NCBI RefSeq assembly: GCF_000421965.1
Contig: NZ_ATAY01000031.1
Coordinates: 1 to 64,000 of the forward strand
Length of the DNA: 64,000 bases
Direction of reading: 5' to 3'
Source of the DNA: Ruminiclostridium papyrosolvens C7
Lineage (GTDB): Bacteria; Bacillota; Clostridia; Acetivibrionales; DSM-1351
In this document: positions 45,805 through 56,400 of the stretch, one piece after another
How positions within the stretch are numbered: the stretch's first letter is position 1
Layout: each line of letters starts with the position of its first letter
Made by a program: the position numbers and the translations under genes
The notes under the pieces: generated by a model
What the model was told of the DNA's origin: nothing
What the model saw: the letters and a program-made list of their open reading frames with translations, nothing else
The model's database searches: none

Positions 45805-46929
45805 TTAAACGTTCTTTATAAATTGATCAACATGAGCAAGTGCAGCACCTACAGCGGTTGCCTCAAGTTTGTACTTACATGCGTGAAGGTAATTTCCGTC
45901 TATTTCAAAAGTATTGTACCTTGCCACCATTTGCCTTAACTCACCAATATATTCATCCATGTAAGCTCCGGCATATCCGCCTAATATAACTTTACAGTCA
46001 AACAACATACGCAGATTATTTATTGCTACTATTAAATGCGATATATATTCATTCCATAACTTTTTTTGCGGTTCCTTATTTAACTTCAATAATCTGAAAA
46101 ACTCTGCAATATTTCCGTTGGTACTATCTGATAAAAGCTTTGCCGAGCAATATGCATCAACACAGCCTTTTTGACCGCAATAGCACTCTCTTCCGTTTGG
46201 TACTATGGTCATATGCCCAAACTCTCCGCCTCTTTGGTTCTGCCCATCATAAATGTTTTTGGCTATTATTATAGAGCCTCCGACAGAATTGTTTAAAGAA
46301 AGATATGCCACATTTTCATTTGAATCTTCACGCCACATTTCTGCAAAACCGCCCGCGTTGGCATCGTTGCTCAAAATAATGGGGTATGGAATAAATTCCT
46401 GAAAAGCATTTACACTACCACCCTGAAAGTCAATAACCGTAGCGTAACTCACAGTTTGACGGTCATCAGAAAGTATGGCAGGCAATGCTATACCGACCCC
46501 AAGTATATTGGCTTCATTAATTCCAGCTTCACTTACCAGTTTTGTAACAAGTTGGCCTACTCCCTTAAAATACTCTTTGTGATTTTTAAAAGGGTACTGT
46601 ATTCTGAAATTCTTTAGAAGCTTTCCGCTAAGGTCAATTATTACAATACTTACATGGTTGCGTGTAATGTCCAGACCTACTGCATATTTTGCAGAACTAT
46701 TATATGAAATAGCCTTAGCCTTTCTGCCTCCCGTGGATTCAAAAAGACCTGTTTCTATTACCAGCCCACGTTCCTGAAGTTCCTTTATATTTTGAGTTAC
46801 TGTAGGCAGACTCATGTTTAAGGTATAAGCAATCTCCTGGATAGATATGGGTTCATGTTTGTAAAGAAAGTTATATATGGCATTTCTGTTTATTTTTTTT
46901 ACCTCAATGCTATTTACCTTAGTTGCCAT
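45805..46929 (-). CDS. ROK-family transcriptional regulator
   Basis: About 374 residues. N-terminal winged HTH (about 15-70, EPISIQEIAYTLNMSLPTVTQNI) followed by a ROK sugar-kinase-like domain (AVGLDITRNHVSIVIIDLSG). The zinc motif CYCGQKGCVDAYCS and GGEFGHMTI are family hallmarks. Most likely senses the sugar brought in by the adjacent ABC transporter and represses its operon (inference). I chose the ATG at 46929 because homologous proteins start close to the HTH; an upstream in-frame start would add 21 non-conserved residues. Confidence 0.88.
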   Translation of the reverse strand: MATKVNSIEVKKINRNAIYNFLYKHEPISIQEIAYTLNMSLPTVTQNIKELQERGLVIETGLFESTGGRKAKAISYNSSAKYAVGLDITRNHVSIVIIDLSGKLLKNFRIQYPFKNHKEYFKGVGQLVTKLVSEAGINEANILGVGIALPAILSDDRQTVSYATVIDFQGGSVNAFQEFIPYPIILSNDANAGGFAEMWREDSNENVAYLSLNNSVGGSIIIAKNIYDGQNQRGGEFGHMTIVPNGRECYCGQKGCVDAYCSAKLLSDSTNGNIAEFFRLLKLNKEPQKKLWNEYISHLIVAINNLRMLFDCKVILGGYAGAYMDEYIGELRQMVARYNTFEIDGNYLHACKYKLEATAVGAALAHVDQFIKNV

Positions 46930-47032
46930 AATTTCAACCACCCAACTTTTATAAATGTCTTTTATTAATGTTAATACTATAACAAATCTCATTTTATTTC
47001 AATAGCAGTCACCCATGATTATAGCATAAAAT

Positions 47033-47124
47033 TTACCATTATATATTGGTAATTTTCTGTAAATGGTTAAAAAAATTTAGAATTTAGTATTTTTATGAGA
47101 TATTGTATAGATTTTAGTACATTT
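47033..47124. promoter_or_regulatory. dyad and shared motif between ROK and Pr6Pr genes
   Basis: In the 275-bp gap: TTACCA (47033-47038) and TGGTAA (47047-47052) are a perfect inverted repeat, and TTTTAGTACATTT (47112-47124) repeats the half-operator seen at 45711. A TATAAT box follows at about 47130. Candidate regulatory sites only. Confidence 0.35.
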
Positions 47125-47204
47125 TATGGTATAATTATTTTAGAAAAGTAAATATATACCGCTGTCACAAGAATAAAAATTGTCGAAATGCAGAGGTGAG
47201 AATT

Positions 47205-47924
47205 ATGTACATTCATAATCGATTGCTCGCATTAATTTTTAGGATTTTGTTTTTATTTGGTTGTGGAATAGGTTTATACTTGAACTCTGGTATTCCCAGT
47301 GGAAAATTTGCACCTTATATGCTTATTTTCTACACGATACAGAGTAATGCATTGTGCTTCGTATTCTTTTCTATTCTGGCGGTAAAAAATGTGATTGATA
47401 TCAAAACTAAGGGTATCAAGGGTTCTACCAGCGTCTTTCCCCACTTAAAGGGTGCAGTTACCATGACAATTTCAATGACATTTATTATTTACCACTTCGT
47501 ACTGATCCCTTTATATACTTCTCATGATGCAAACTATAGAATACTTAACTGGCAAAATATTCTGGTACATTATTTTGTTCCCATAATGACTGTTTTGGAC
47601 TGGCTGTTATTTGACAAAAAACAAAACTTCAGGTGGTTTGATCCCATGCTTTGGATTTCTGTTCCAATCTCATATTTCATATTTCTTATCATAAGAGCAA
47701 GAATAGGCGGAATGATTGCAATAGTACAAAGCAAATATCCATATTACTTTGTAGATGTTGATATTCTCGGATGGATTAATGTATTTAAATATGCAGGTGT
47801 TTTTATTCTGGGCTTTCTTATTCTTGGGTATGTTATTTATTTGGTTGACAAAATCTCCCTTGGCAATATCAGATTTAATTTTGTAAAGCCAACTAGTTTT
47901 TATTCAAATACTTATAAAGCTTGA
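47205..47924 (+). CDS. Pr6Pr-family membrane protein
   Basis: About 239 residues, six or seven membrane helices. The pattern FAPYMLIFYTIQSNALCFVFF, TFIIYHFVLIPLY and LVHYFVPIMTVLDWLLF, with WFDPMLWISVPISYFIFLIIRA later, matches the Pr6Pr (FAR-17a/AIG1-like) family; its conserved Thr and His are catalytic in the AIG1 hydrolases, but bacterial members have no assigned role. I chose the ATG at 47205 because AGAGGTGA precedes it. Its 3' end overlaps the converging exonuclease gene by 32 bp. Confidence 0.8.
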   Translation: MYIHNRLLALIFRILFLFGCGIGLYLNSGIPSGKFAPYMLIFYTIQSNALCFVFFSILAVKNVIDIKTKGIKGSTSVFPHLKGAVTMTISMTFIIYHFVLIPLYTSHDANYRILNWQNILVHYFVPIMTVLDWLLFDKKQNFRWFDPMLWISVPISYFIFLIIRARIGGMIAIVQSKYPYYFVDVDILGWINVFKYAGVFILGFLILGYVIYLVDKISLGNIRFNFVKPTSFYSNTYKA

Positions 47925-48456
47925 CCATGTTTGCGGCATCGTCAACACTCTTGTGCTTTGTACCATGGAAGGTTTGTCCGATAATTTGAAGTGCCTTAGC
48001 AAGATTGCAGGAGGAAGAAGGGAGTGCTGTAACCTTCATAAACTGCTCCTGTAAATCTATTAGTCCGTCTTTATGGATTATTTTCATAAAATCCTTATTT
48101 TTAGTTCTTTGCCTTCTAAGACTTCGTTTAAGGAGAAAAATGTCATAGTTCCCCCATGTATACAGTATGGAGTTTTCAGTGCTTTGGTACTGAATTATCC
48201 ATTGGTAAAAGAGGTCGATTGCCCGGTTGAAATCTATCCCGTTTTCTACATCAGTTTGACTAAGGCCTGTAAGCTCTTTGCAGTAATCAGATAAAACAGG
48301 CTCTATTACGGGTCTTATTATAGCTGTAAATTTGCCGATTTGTTCTAAATTTTGTCCGGTTGCCACAGCCCCTATTTCGATTATTTCAGTATGGGGTCGT
48401 TTATTTTTTTCATTTCTATCCCAGCAGGTAGCTTCAAAATCAACAAATATTAACAT
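47893..48456 (-). CDS. DEDDh-type 3'-5' exonuclease
   Basis: 187 residues. Exo I motif DFEATCW (Asp6, Glu8), TWGNYDIFLLKRSL as Exo II, and HKSVDDAANMVKLY as Exo III with the His and Asp. This small stand-alone form resembles KapD/ERI-1-like exonucleases. Single domain, no fused polymerase or helicase. The neighbouring genes give no hint about its substrate. Confidence 0.85.
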   Translation of the reverse strand: MLIFVDFEATCWDRNEKNKRPHTEIIEIGAVATGQNLEQIGKFTAIIRPVIEPVLSDYCKELTGLSQTDVENGIDFNRAIDLFYQWIIQYQSTENSILYTWGNYDIFLLKRSLRRQRTKNKDFMKIIHKDGLIDLQEQFMKVTALPSSSCNLAKALQIIGQTFHGTKHKSVDDAANMVKLYKYLNKN

Positions 48457-48468
48457 ATATTTCCCCAG

Positions 48469-49098
48469 TTATATAACTGATTTAGTATGATTTTCTCTTT
48501 TGTATACTCTGTGCAGTTTAAAATAAAAATATCCGTAAAAGAGTATTATTACAGGAAATATCAGCCAGGAAAAGCCTCGGCCCACTGCAAAAGGAGTTTC
48601 AAACATAAAAGCCTTCCAGAATTTTGTACCTGTCATGTCCCAAAGGCCCGGTGTATAATACAACTCTTGCGGATACAGGAAAGCCCTAAGGTTTATATAC
48701 CCGTTATTGATAAACACTATAGTTATCGGTATGTATGCCAGTACCAGTGTCAGCCACATGTCGGCCATTCTCTTATATTTTGCTGCCTTAGAGGGAGCAT
48801 CAGAAAATATATCGTCAGCCTCAGCGCAGTTTGTTTTTTTGAAATACTGTACACCCGAATACTTAGTCCCTTTGATATGCATCCAACCGCTGTCTTCAAA
48901 CATTAGCAGATAATCCAGGAAATCATTTTGTGACTTAAAATACCTGTAGTCGGATTTTATAATTACGTAGGGATTGCTTTCCTCAATGAAATAATATGTG
49001 CAGCCGGTAGAATATACAAGTTCTTTTCCTTCCTTAAGCATTTGATTTATCCATTTTTCTTCTTTTACAGGATCCATAAAATATTTTCTTATTTTCAT
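48469..49098 (-). CDS. DUF2812-type membrane protein
   Basis: About 209 residues: N-terminal soluble DUF2812-like part (DPVKEEKWINQMLKEGKELV, WMHIKGTKYSGVQYFKK) and two membrane helices (about 112-130 and 175-195). It directly follows and nearly overlaps a PadR regulator, the usual PadR-DUF2812 pair in Firmicutes. Such pairs respond to membrane or drug stress in some species, but the protein's action is unknown. I chose the ATG at 49098; a TTG three codons upstream overlaps the PadR stop. Confidence 0.8.
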   Translation of the reverse strand: MKIRKYFMDPVKEEKWINQMLKEGKELVYSTGCTYYFIEESNPYVIIKSDYRYFKSQNDFLDYLLMFEDSGWMHIKGTKYSGVQYFKKTNCAEADDIFSDAPSKAAKYKRMADMWLTLVLAYIPITIVFINNGYINLRAFLYPQELYYTPGLWDMTGTKFWKAFMFETPFAVGRGFSWLIFPVIILFYGYFYFKLHRVYKRENHTKSVI

Positions 49099-49100
49099 TA

Positions 49101-49436
49101 TTAACAATCACTTCCTTCAGTAATCTTATAACCATATTTTTCTGCTACGCTTACAATGTGTGCCAACCTGTTTGTTTCCTGCTGCAATACCATTTTCCCA
49201 AGCTCTGTAATCTGATAAACCTTTCGTCTCTTATCACCGACATCCAAAATGCTGATTAAATTTTGTTTTGTCAGGTTCTCCAATGCTCCATACATGGTAC
49301 CCGCAGCAATTCGGACTTTTCCGTTGCTTAACTCCTCAACCTTTTGCATAACAATATACCCATGTCCAGGTTCATTCAGGGAAAGGAGAATATACAAGGT
49401 TGTTTCTGTTAATGGAAGGTATTTATCTAAATTCAA
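49101..49436 (-). CDS. PadR-family transcriptional regulator
   Basis: 111 residues, a compact winged HTH (LYILLSLNEPGHGYIVMQKVEEL, GTMYGALENLTKQNLI, DKRRKVYQITELGKMVL) plus a dimerisation helix. Start codon is TTG, preceded by AGGTGGTG. Controls itself and the DUF2812 gene: two palindromes of its likely operator lie in the promoter (49452-49503). Confidence 0.9.
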   Translation of the reverse strand: MNLDKYLPLTETTLYILLSLNEPGHGYIVMQKVEELSNGKVRIAAGTMYGALENLTKQNLISILDVGDKRRKVYQITELGKMVLQQETNRLAHIVSVAEKYGYKITEGSDC

Positions 49437-49451
49437 TTTATCACCACCTAT

Positions 49452-49508
49452 AAACTATACAGTTAAACTGTATAGTTTGATTATATACAGTCATACTGTA
49501 TATGTCAA
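49452..49508 (-). promoter_or_regulatory. PadR promoter with two tandem operators
   Basis: On the minus strand a fully consensus promoter: TTGACA (49503-49508), 17 bp, TATAAT (49480-49485). A palindrome ATATACAGT-CAT-ACTGTATAT (49483-49503) fills the spacer, and a second, perfect 27-bp palindrome with core ACTATACAGTT (49452-49478) covers the transcription start. Both share ACTGTAT/ATACAGT half-sites. A strong promoter that is tightly repressible. Confidence 0.8.
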
Positions 49509-49568
49509 TGAGTAATTAAAAAACCACCATATAAATTCAGTCAATGTCTATGGCGGCCGTTAGTAACA

Positions 49569-50276
49569 TTAAATTTTTGCTTTGTTAATAAGGGATTGAA
49601 GATTTCTATCGAATTCTAAAGGAAAATAGTCTCCCACAATGTTGTCATCCTCAAGAAATAAAATTTTATTTTTCAAGATAAACTGTGTCCCCTGCAATAG
49701 GTTTAAGGTGCAAAGGTTTCCTCCTACAATTTCACCCTCACAAGAGCCCTCCTGAATGACATAGTATTCTTTTGCTTGTTGAGACGGCTCAATAAAATAC
49801 TCGCCGGAATTTATCAAACATTTCTCAAAATATTGGTTTGTATACTCAATACCATCACTAAATCCAAATGAAGTAAAATTAGTACCACAATAAGTAACTA
49901 ATCCTGTTTTAGTATAAATCGCATTACTTAATGCAGTAATATCAGAAAAACCACATAGAATTTTAGGATTATCTTGTATTATAGAGTAATCTATATATTC
50001 TAATATTTGATTCACATTAAAGCCGCCAACACAAGCAATTATCGCTTTAACATTTTTATCTATAAAAGCAGTATGTAGGTCTTCAACTCTTGACTGTATG
50101 CTAGAAGAATTTGTTTCATCAATTTCCCGACTATTCGTTGAAAAAGATACTATATACCCTTTATCCGAAAGGAATTTCAGAGCATTTTCAAAAACATCCT
50201 GCCTTGCAACGCTTAAACTTCTGGAAGGAGCAATTGCCCTTATTTCATCACCAAAATTTAGTTTTTGCGCAATCAT
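49569..50276 (-). pseudogene. S66-family peptidase (LD-carboxypeptidase/MccF-like), C-terminally truncated
   Basis: The 235 residues keep the N-terminal lobe (FGDEIRAIAPSRSLS), the nucleophile region CGFSDITALSNAIY (Ser about 115) and the Glu segment GEIVGGNLCTLNLLQGT. The protein stops after PLEFDRNLQSLINKAKI. Family members are usually 300-350 residues and their catalytic His lies in the missing part, so this is probably inactive. S66 members include MccF, which gives self-immunity to peptide antibiotics, so an ancestral link with the adjacent synthase cluster is possible. It follows a start-less open frame with 4 bp between. Confidence 0.65.
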
Positions 50277-50280
50277 TGAT

Positions 50281-50466
50281 TCACCTCAAACTTTCTTTAA
50301 ATATTGTTTTTAACAGTTTACATGGAACCTGTTGATTATGAAAGATTTGCAGCATCCCTTTGGGTGTTATTTTATATTCTGCTAACTCATCTTTGTGGAA
50401 AACTACTGCTTTGGCTTCAATATTTATATGGTCTTTAAAAGGAATAAGGCGAACAAAATAAAAGCT
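50281..50466 (-). pseudogene. start-less open frame, likely 3' remnant of a gene
   Basis: An open frame of 61 codons with no usable start near its 5' end, beginning just after an in-frame stop (50467-50469) and reading FYFVRLIPFKDHINIEA, then VVFHKDELAEYKITPKG. Amino-acid composition is protein-like. It ends 4 bp before the truncated S66 gene, whose ribosome site overlaps it, so the two were probably an operon. Family not recognised. Lies 28 bp after the synthase stop codon. Confidence 0.4.
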
Positions 50467-50494
50467 TTAAAATTTCAAAGAACAACTTAGCTTA

Positions 50495-53400
50495 TCACTT
50501 TTTCCAAAATTCAAGATTATTATATTCCCCAACTGTCTTCTGCAGATATTTCTCATCAATTTCAGGCCATTCGAACCCTATTCTACCTAAAAACCAATCG
50601 GTAAATTCACATCTGACTGCCGGAACTTTTAATTTTGAATTACTGTTTTCAGTCATTAGAACAAGCTGTTCGAATAAACGTTCATTTATCCGGTTATTTC
50701 GGTATTGCTCCAAAATTATATCATCCTCCGTGTATTTCAAATCAATGCCTGCTTCTTTAATAGCCTCATACAATTTACTGAACGTAACTTTCTTCTCATT
50801 ATATAAATGATAGACTGAGAATTTGTTACAGTGATTACGACATATTTTTACTATACCTTCGGCAGTTTTGTCCACAGCAGAAAACTGCAGCTGAAAATCA
50901 AGAATTTCGTCAGTAACATAACCCATATCAATTATTGATTTGATATTATTAGCAAATATGTTGTCCTGATAGTTCATCATTGTCATTCCATCAGAATATC
51001 TGTTTGTCAGGTTCCCTACTCTTATAATAAGAGCGTCGCTACCGGCAGAAAAAGCATTCAGAACCGCCTTCTCCGCCATGAATTTTGTAGCTATGTAATT
51101 TGATAGTGACAAGTCCTGTCCAATATAAAAATCTCTTTCATCAAAATAATTTTTGACTGAATCTTTAGGTATTGAACCGCAGACACTTATTGTCGAAACA
51201 TATGTGAATTTCGCACCGATTTTTGAAGCAAAATTTAAGATATTCTCCGTGCCCAAAACATTACTTTTATAGAAATCTGTGTAAAAGCCATAATGTTTGG
51301 TAGTTGAAGCAGCGTGTATAACTGTCTGGATATTACCGGGAAGCCTTGATTCAATGTCATTATCTTCAATGTTTCCAGGGACTACCATGATTCTTTCACC
51401 AATAAGGCTGTCATATCTATTTCCAAAATAGTATTTAAATACCTTCCTTATTCTCTCATAGCCGTCTATTACGCTGGTACTTCTGACAACACAATATATC
51501 TTTCCCTTTTCAACATTTATCAGGTTGTCTACAATATGTGCACCTAAAAATCCTGTTGAGCCGGTAACCAGTACATTTCCAAGACTATTTTCATTGACTT
51601 CAATATTATTGTCTATCATATTGGATGAAATCAGCTCATTATACTTTGAATACAGGGAAACCTCGGGATTAAGCTCTTTTATCTCGACCTCACTATCCCG
51701 GATAATTTCCTGTGACATTTTCGCGACGGTCTTTTTGTTGAAAACGCTTTGAATCGAGAGGTCTACCCCTAGTTTCTTGAGCCTTCCTACAATGTTTATA
51801 GCTTTCATGCTATTTACGCCAAGTTCAAAAATATCATCATTTATTCCAACACGCTCCAGTCCCAGCACTTCACAAACTACCCTGCAAAGTTTCTCCTGAA
51901 GTCCATTTTCAGGTGCAACATATTTTGTCTTTGCATTTAATTCTATTTGGGGTAGCTTCTTTTTGTGAATTTTTCCGTTTTTTGTTAACGGAATACTATC
52001 TATTTGCATTATGTGTGTTGGTATCATATATAAAGGAAGTTTCCCGGATAATATTTCACGTACCTTATCCGGCATTACTTCATACTTGGATACAATATAT
52101 GCATATATACATTTATCGCCGGACTTATCTTCTGAGGCCACTACTGCGGCATCATCAATTTTGTCCAATTTTCTCAGGACGTTTTCTATTTCCGAAAGTT
52201 CTACTCTGTATCCTCTTATTTTAACCTGATCGTCTATTCTTCCCAAAAACTCAATATTTCCATCCGTCATCCATCTTGCCAGATCCCCGGTGCGGTACAT
52301 TCTACCTTTACCAAATGGATTTTTGACAAACATCTCGGCTGTCAATTCCGGTAGGTTCAAGTATCCCCGGGCGAGGCCTACTCCAGCAATGCACAATTCG
52401 CCCGGTACTCCGATTCCACACAGTTCCATTCCGTCAAGAATATATATTTGTAAATTATTGATAGGCTTACCAATAGGAAGTCTTTCCGGAATTCCACTAT
52501 TCTTATTATACTCCCAATGGCTTGCACATATTGTAGTTTCAGTAGGTCCATATGCATTTATATATCTTCCTCCAGTTTTTTGAGCAATTTCATGGTTGGC
52601 TTCAGAACCTGCTGTAATAAGTACTCTGATTTGAACATCCCCGAGTTTAGCATAATATACAGGTGGTAAAGTTGCCACGGATACGTCCTTTTGCTTTAGT
52701 AACATAACCAGTTTACTAATATCCTGAATCTGATCTTGGTTAGGAATTACAAGGGTAGCACCGTGTAGAAGTGTCATATATATTTCCCATACCGAAGCAT
52801 CAAAACAGCAGTTTGCAAATTGAAGGATATTGTCTTTTGCATTTATTCCGAACGCATCCTTGAAATAGCCCTTTAGGTTGGTTATTCCAGCGTTTTCAAT
52901 CATGACCCCTTTGGGTCTCCCCATGGTCCCCGAGGTGTAGATGATATATAGGAGATCGTTGGGCGTATTTACGTGCCCCGGGTTTTCAGTCCCACCATTA
53001 TAGACCTCCCTGTCAAAGAGGTCTATGTCCGGGATATCTGTTTCTACCGACAGTTCCACTCTTCCAAGAAGGATCGCTTTTGGTCGGCAATCCTCCAGCA
53101 TATACCGGATTCGTTCCTCCGGGTAGCCAGGATCCATCGGTACATAGGCTCCGCCCGCCTTGATGATTCCTAAAATTCCTATGATCATCTCGAAGCTTCT
53201 TTGGGTCAGGATCGCTACCCTGTCGTCCGGTTTAACACCAAGCTTCCGCAGCCTGTATGCCAATTGGTTTGCTTTTTCATTCAGCTCCTTATAGGTCATT
53301 TTTTCTTCTTCAAATACGACCGCAATATTGTCCGGTGCCTTCTGGGCCTGCTCTTCGAACAGTTCCACTACCGTTTTGCCACTGGGATATTCTACGGCCG

Positions 53401-56400
53401 TGTCGTTGAAGGTATCGACGACCAGTCTCTTTTCTTCTTCATCCAACATACTCAGTTCACTGATCTTTCCCTCCGGATTTGCCGTTATTTCGTCGACCAG
53501 ATGGCTGAAGTGCTTCATCATCCGTTCCACACTTCTCTGTGCGAACAGGTCGGTACAGTATTCCCAGTTCATTGCATAGCCATCTTCCGTTTCACTCATA
53601 TTTAGGGTGAGGTCGAATTTGGCGATATTGTGTTCACTGTCTATGCTTGCCATCTTCAAACCGTTCATTTCGAAGTTTACCTGTTCGTTATTCTGCAGGA
53701 CAAACATGACATCAAAAAGCGGGTTCCTGGATAAATCCCGTTGTATCTCCACCGATTCCACCAGTTCCTCAAAGGGATATTCCTGGTTTTCATAGGCATT
53801 CAGGGCACTTTCCCTGACTTCTTTCAGAAAATCCAGATATTTTTTGTCTCCTTTAGGATACCCCCGCATTGCCAACGTATTGACAAACATGCCCATCATT
53901 TGCTCGGTATCTTTATGGGTCCTTCCCGAAATAGGACTACCGACAACAATATCTTCCTGACGGCTATATTTGCCAAGCATTATCATCATCGTGGAAAGCA
54001 ATACCATATATGCGGTTGCTCCTGTCTTCCGACACAGTTCATCCACCGCTTTCTTCTGTTTAGCCGTCAGCATTCCGTTGATGCTGCTGCCTGCATAGCT
54101 CTGTATCTGCGGTCTACTGTGATCAAGTGGCAAATCCAAAACCGGTACTGATTCTGCAAACACACCCTTCCAGTATTTTTTCTGTTTCGACAGGTCTCTT
54201 GTCCGCAGCCATTCGCTGTAATCCTTGTACTGGACGCGCAGCGGTTTTAATTGCTCTCTATTGTACAGCCTGAACAATTCTTTTGTCAGAATACTTATGG
54301 ACATACCGTCGGAGATGATGTGGTGCATATCGAACATGAGTATCGTTTTGTCTCCTCCTGTTTTTACTGCTTTCATCCGCATCAGCGGTGCCTTTCCGAG
54401 GTCAAACGGATGCACGAAACCGGACAGCAGGTTTTCTTCCTTTGTCCATTCTTCATACTCCAATTCAATCCTAACTTCTTTAGCGACCTTCTGTACGGCT
54501 TCCCCGTCCTGTATTTGGAAGCTGGTTCTTAAGACCTCATGTCGTTCGGTTAACTGTTCCAATACAGATTTTAAACGTTCAAAATCCAACGTCCCCTGCA
54601 TTTCCAGTTCCACCGGCATATTGTAGGTGATGCCAGTATCGTCTATCTGGTTGATCAGGTACAATCTCTTTTGTGCCGACGACATGGGGTAGATTTCTTT
54701 TTCCTCCGTCTGTGGGATCGGAATATATTCCTTTTCTTTTACTCCTTCCACTTCTTTAGCTAGAAGCTTGACGGTAGGAGCAGTAAAAATGGTCTTCATT
54801 GGTAGGCGGACACCGGTCTTGGCTTCGATTTGGTTGACAACACGGGTAGCACGCAAGGAATGACCTCCCATTTCAAAGAAGTTGTCTTCAATCCCCATCG
54901 CTGTAACGCCCAATATTTCTTCAAAGATGCCTGCAATGGTTTCTTCCATCTTGTTTCGCGGTGCAATATATTCCCGCCCGCTCACTGCTTCCGGTTCCGG
55001 CAGGGCACCTTTGTCAAGCTTACCGTTCCTTGTAACCGGAATCTTTTCGATCTGAAGGATATATGCGGGTACCATGTATTCCGGCAGTTCTTTTCTAAGG
55101 CTGTCTTTAATGTCGCTTGCCCGGATTTTCTGATCCGATACTATATAGGCACAGATACTCTTGTCTCCGCTTTTTTCTTTGACCGCCACTGCCGCATCCT
55201 TGACACCGATTTGCTTTTTCAACACACTTTCGATTTCAGCCAACTCAATACGGAAGCCGCGGATCTTTACCTGCTCGTCCATCCTGCCCAAATACTCGAT
55301 GTTGCCGTCTGGTAGCCATCTTGCCATATCCCCGGTCCTGTATATTCTTTCCCCCTGTACAAACGGATTTTCTGTGAATTTTTCCTGAGTTAGTTTTTCA
55401 TGGTTCATATACCCTCTCGCTAAACTTTCCCCGCTGATGCATAACTCCCCAGCTACGCCTACCGGCTGTACTTTATTCCCGTTCAATATATACACCCTTG
55501 TATTATTGATAGGTTTTCCGATTGGTATGTTGGTACTACTATTTTTAACAGTATAGCAGGTGGCAACTACGGTATTTTCCGTAGGACCATAATTGTTTAC
55601 GAGCTCATAGCTCTGCTTTTTATAATATTTCAGCTTGTCGCCTCCGGTGAGTAAGTACCGTAAGCTTTTGTTTTCCAGTTGCATGAACTGCTCGCATATT
55701 TGCGTCGGCAGAAAGCTGATGCTGATTTCGTTCTTTTCGTAATATTCGTTTATCTTGTCCACATCCAGCTTGATTTCTTCAGGGATGATATGGATTGCAG
55801 CTCCCCGGAGGAGGTATGGGAATATTTCCCATACGGATGCATCAAAGCCGGTTCCGGCATATTTGGTAGCCCGGTCCCGTTCTGTTACCCCATATCTGTC
55901 AATGTGCCACCAGCACAGATTCACCAATGCCCGGTGTTCCACCACGACGCCTTTGGGCATTCCAGTTGACCCGGAGGTATAGATTACGTATGCCATATGG
56001 TTCGGCTTGGTGATTGTCTTAACGACTTCCTTTCTTTCTGCCGGTGTCCGGATACTTCCGATTTCTATGATATCGCCGTCAAACTCAATCTTCCTGCTCA
56101 TTTCCTCTGTGCTGACCAACAGTTTTACACGGCTGTCCTTGAGCATATATTCGATTCTTTGCTGCGGATAGTTTGCATCAATGGGTAAATAAGCCGCACC
56201 TGCTTTTAATACCCCCAGGATTGCCGTAAACATGTCCACCGACGGATTCAGCAATATCCCCACAACTTCATCACAGTCAATACCTTTTTCCATAATGTTT
56301 TGGGAGACTGCCTCCGCTCTGCTGTCCAGTTCTCTATAGCTGATCTTTTCTTCCCCATGCACAACGGCAATATTCTCCGGAGTTCTCCCCACCTGCTCCT

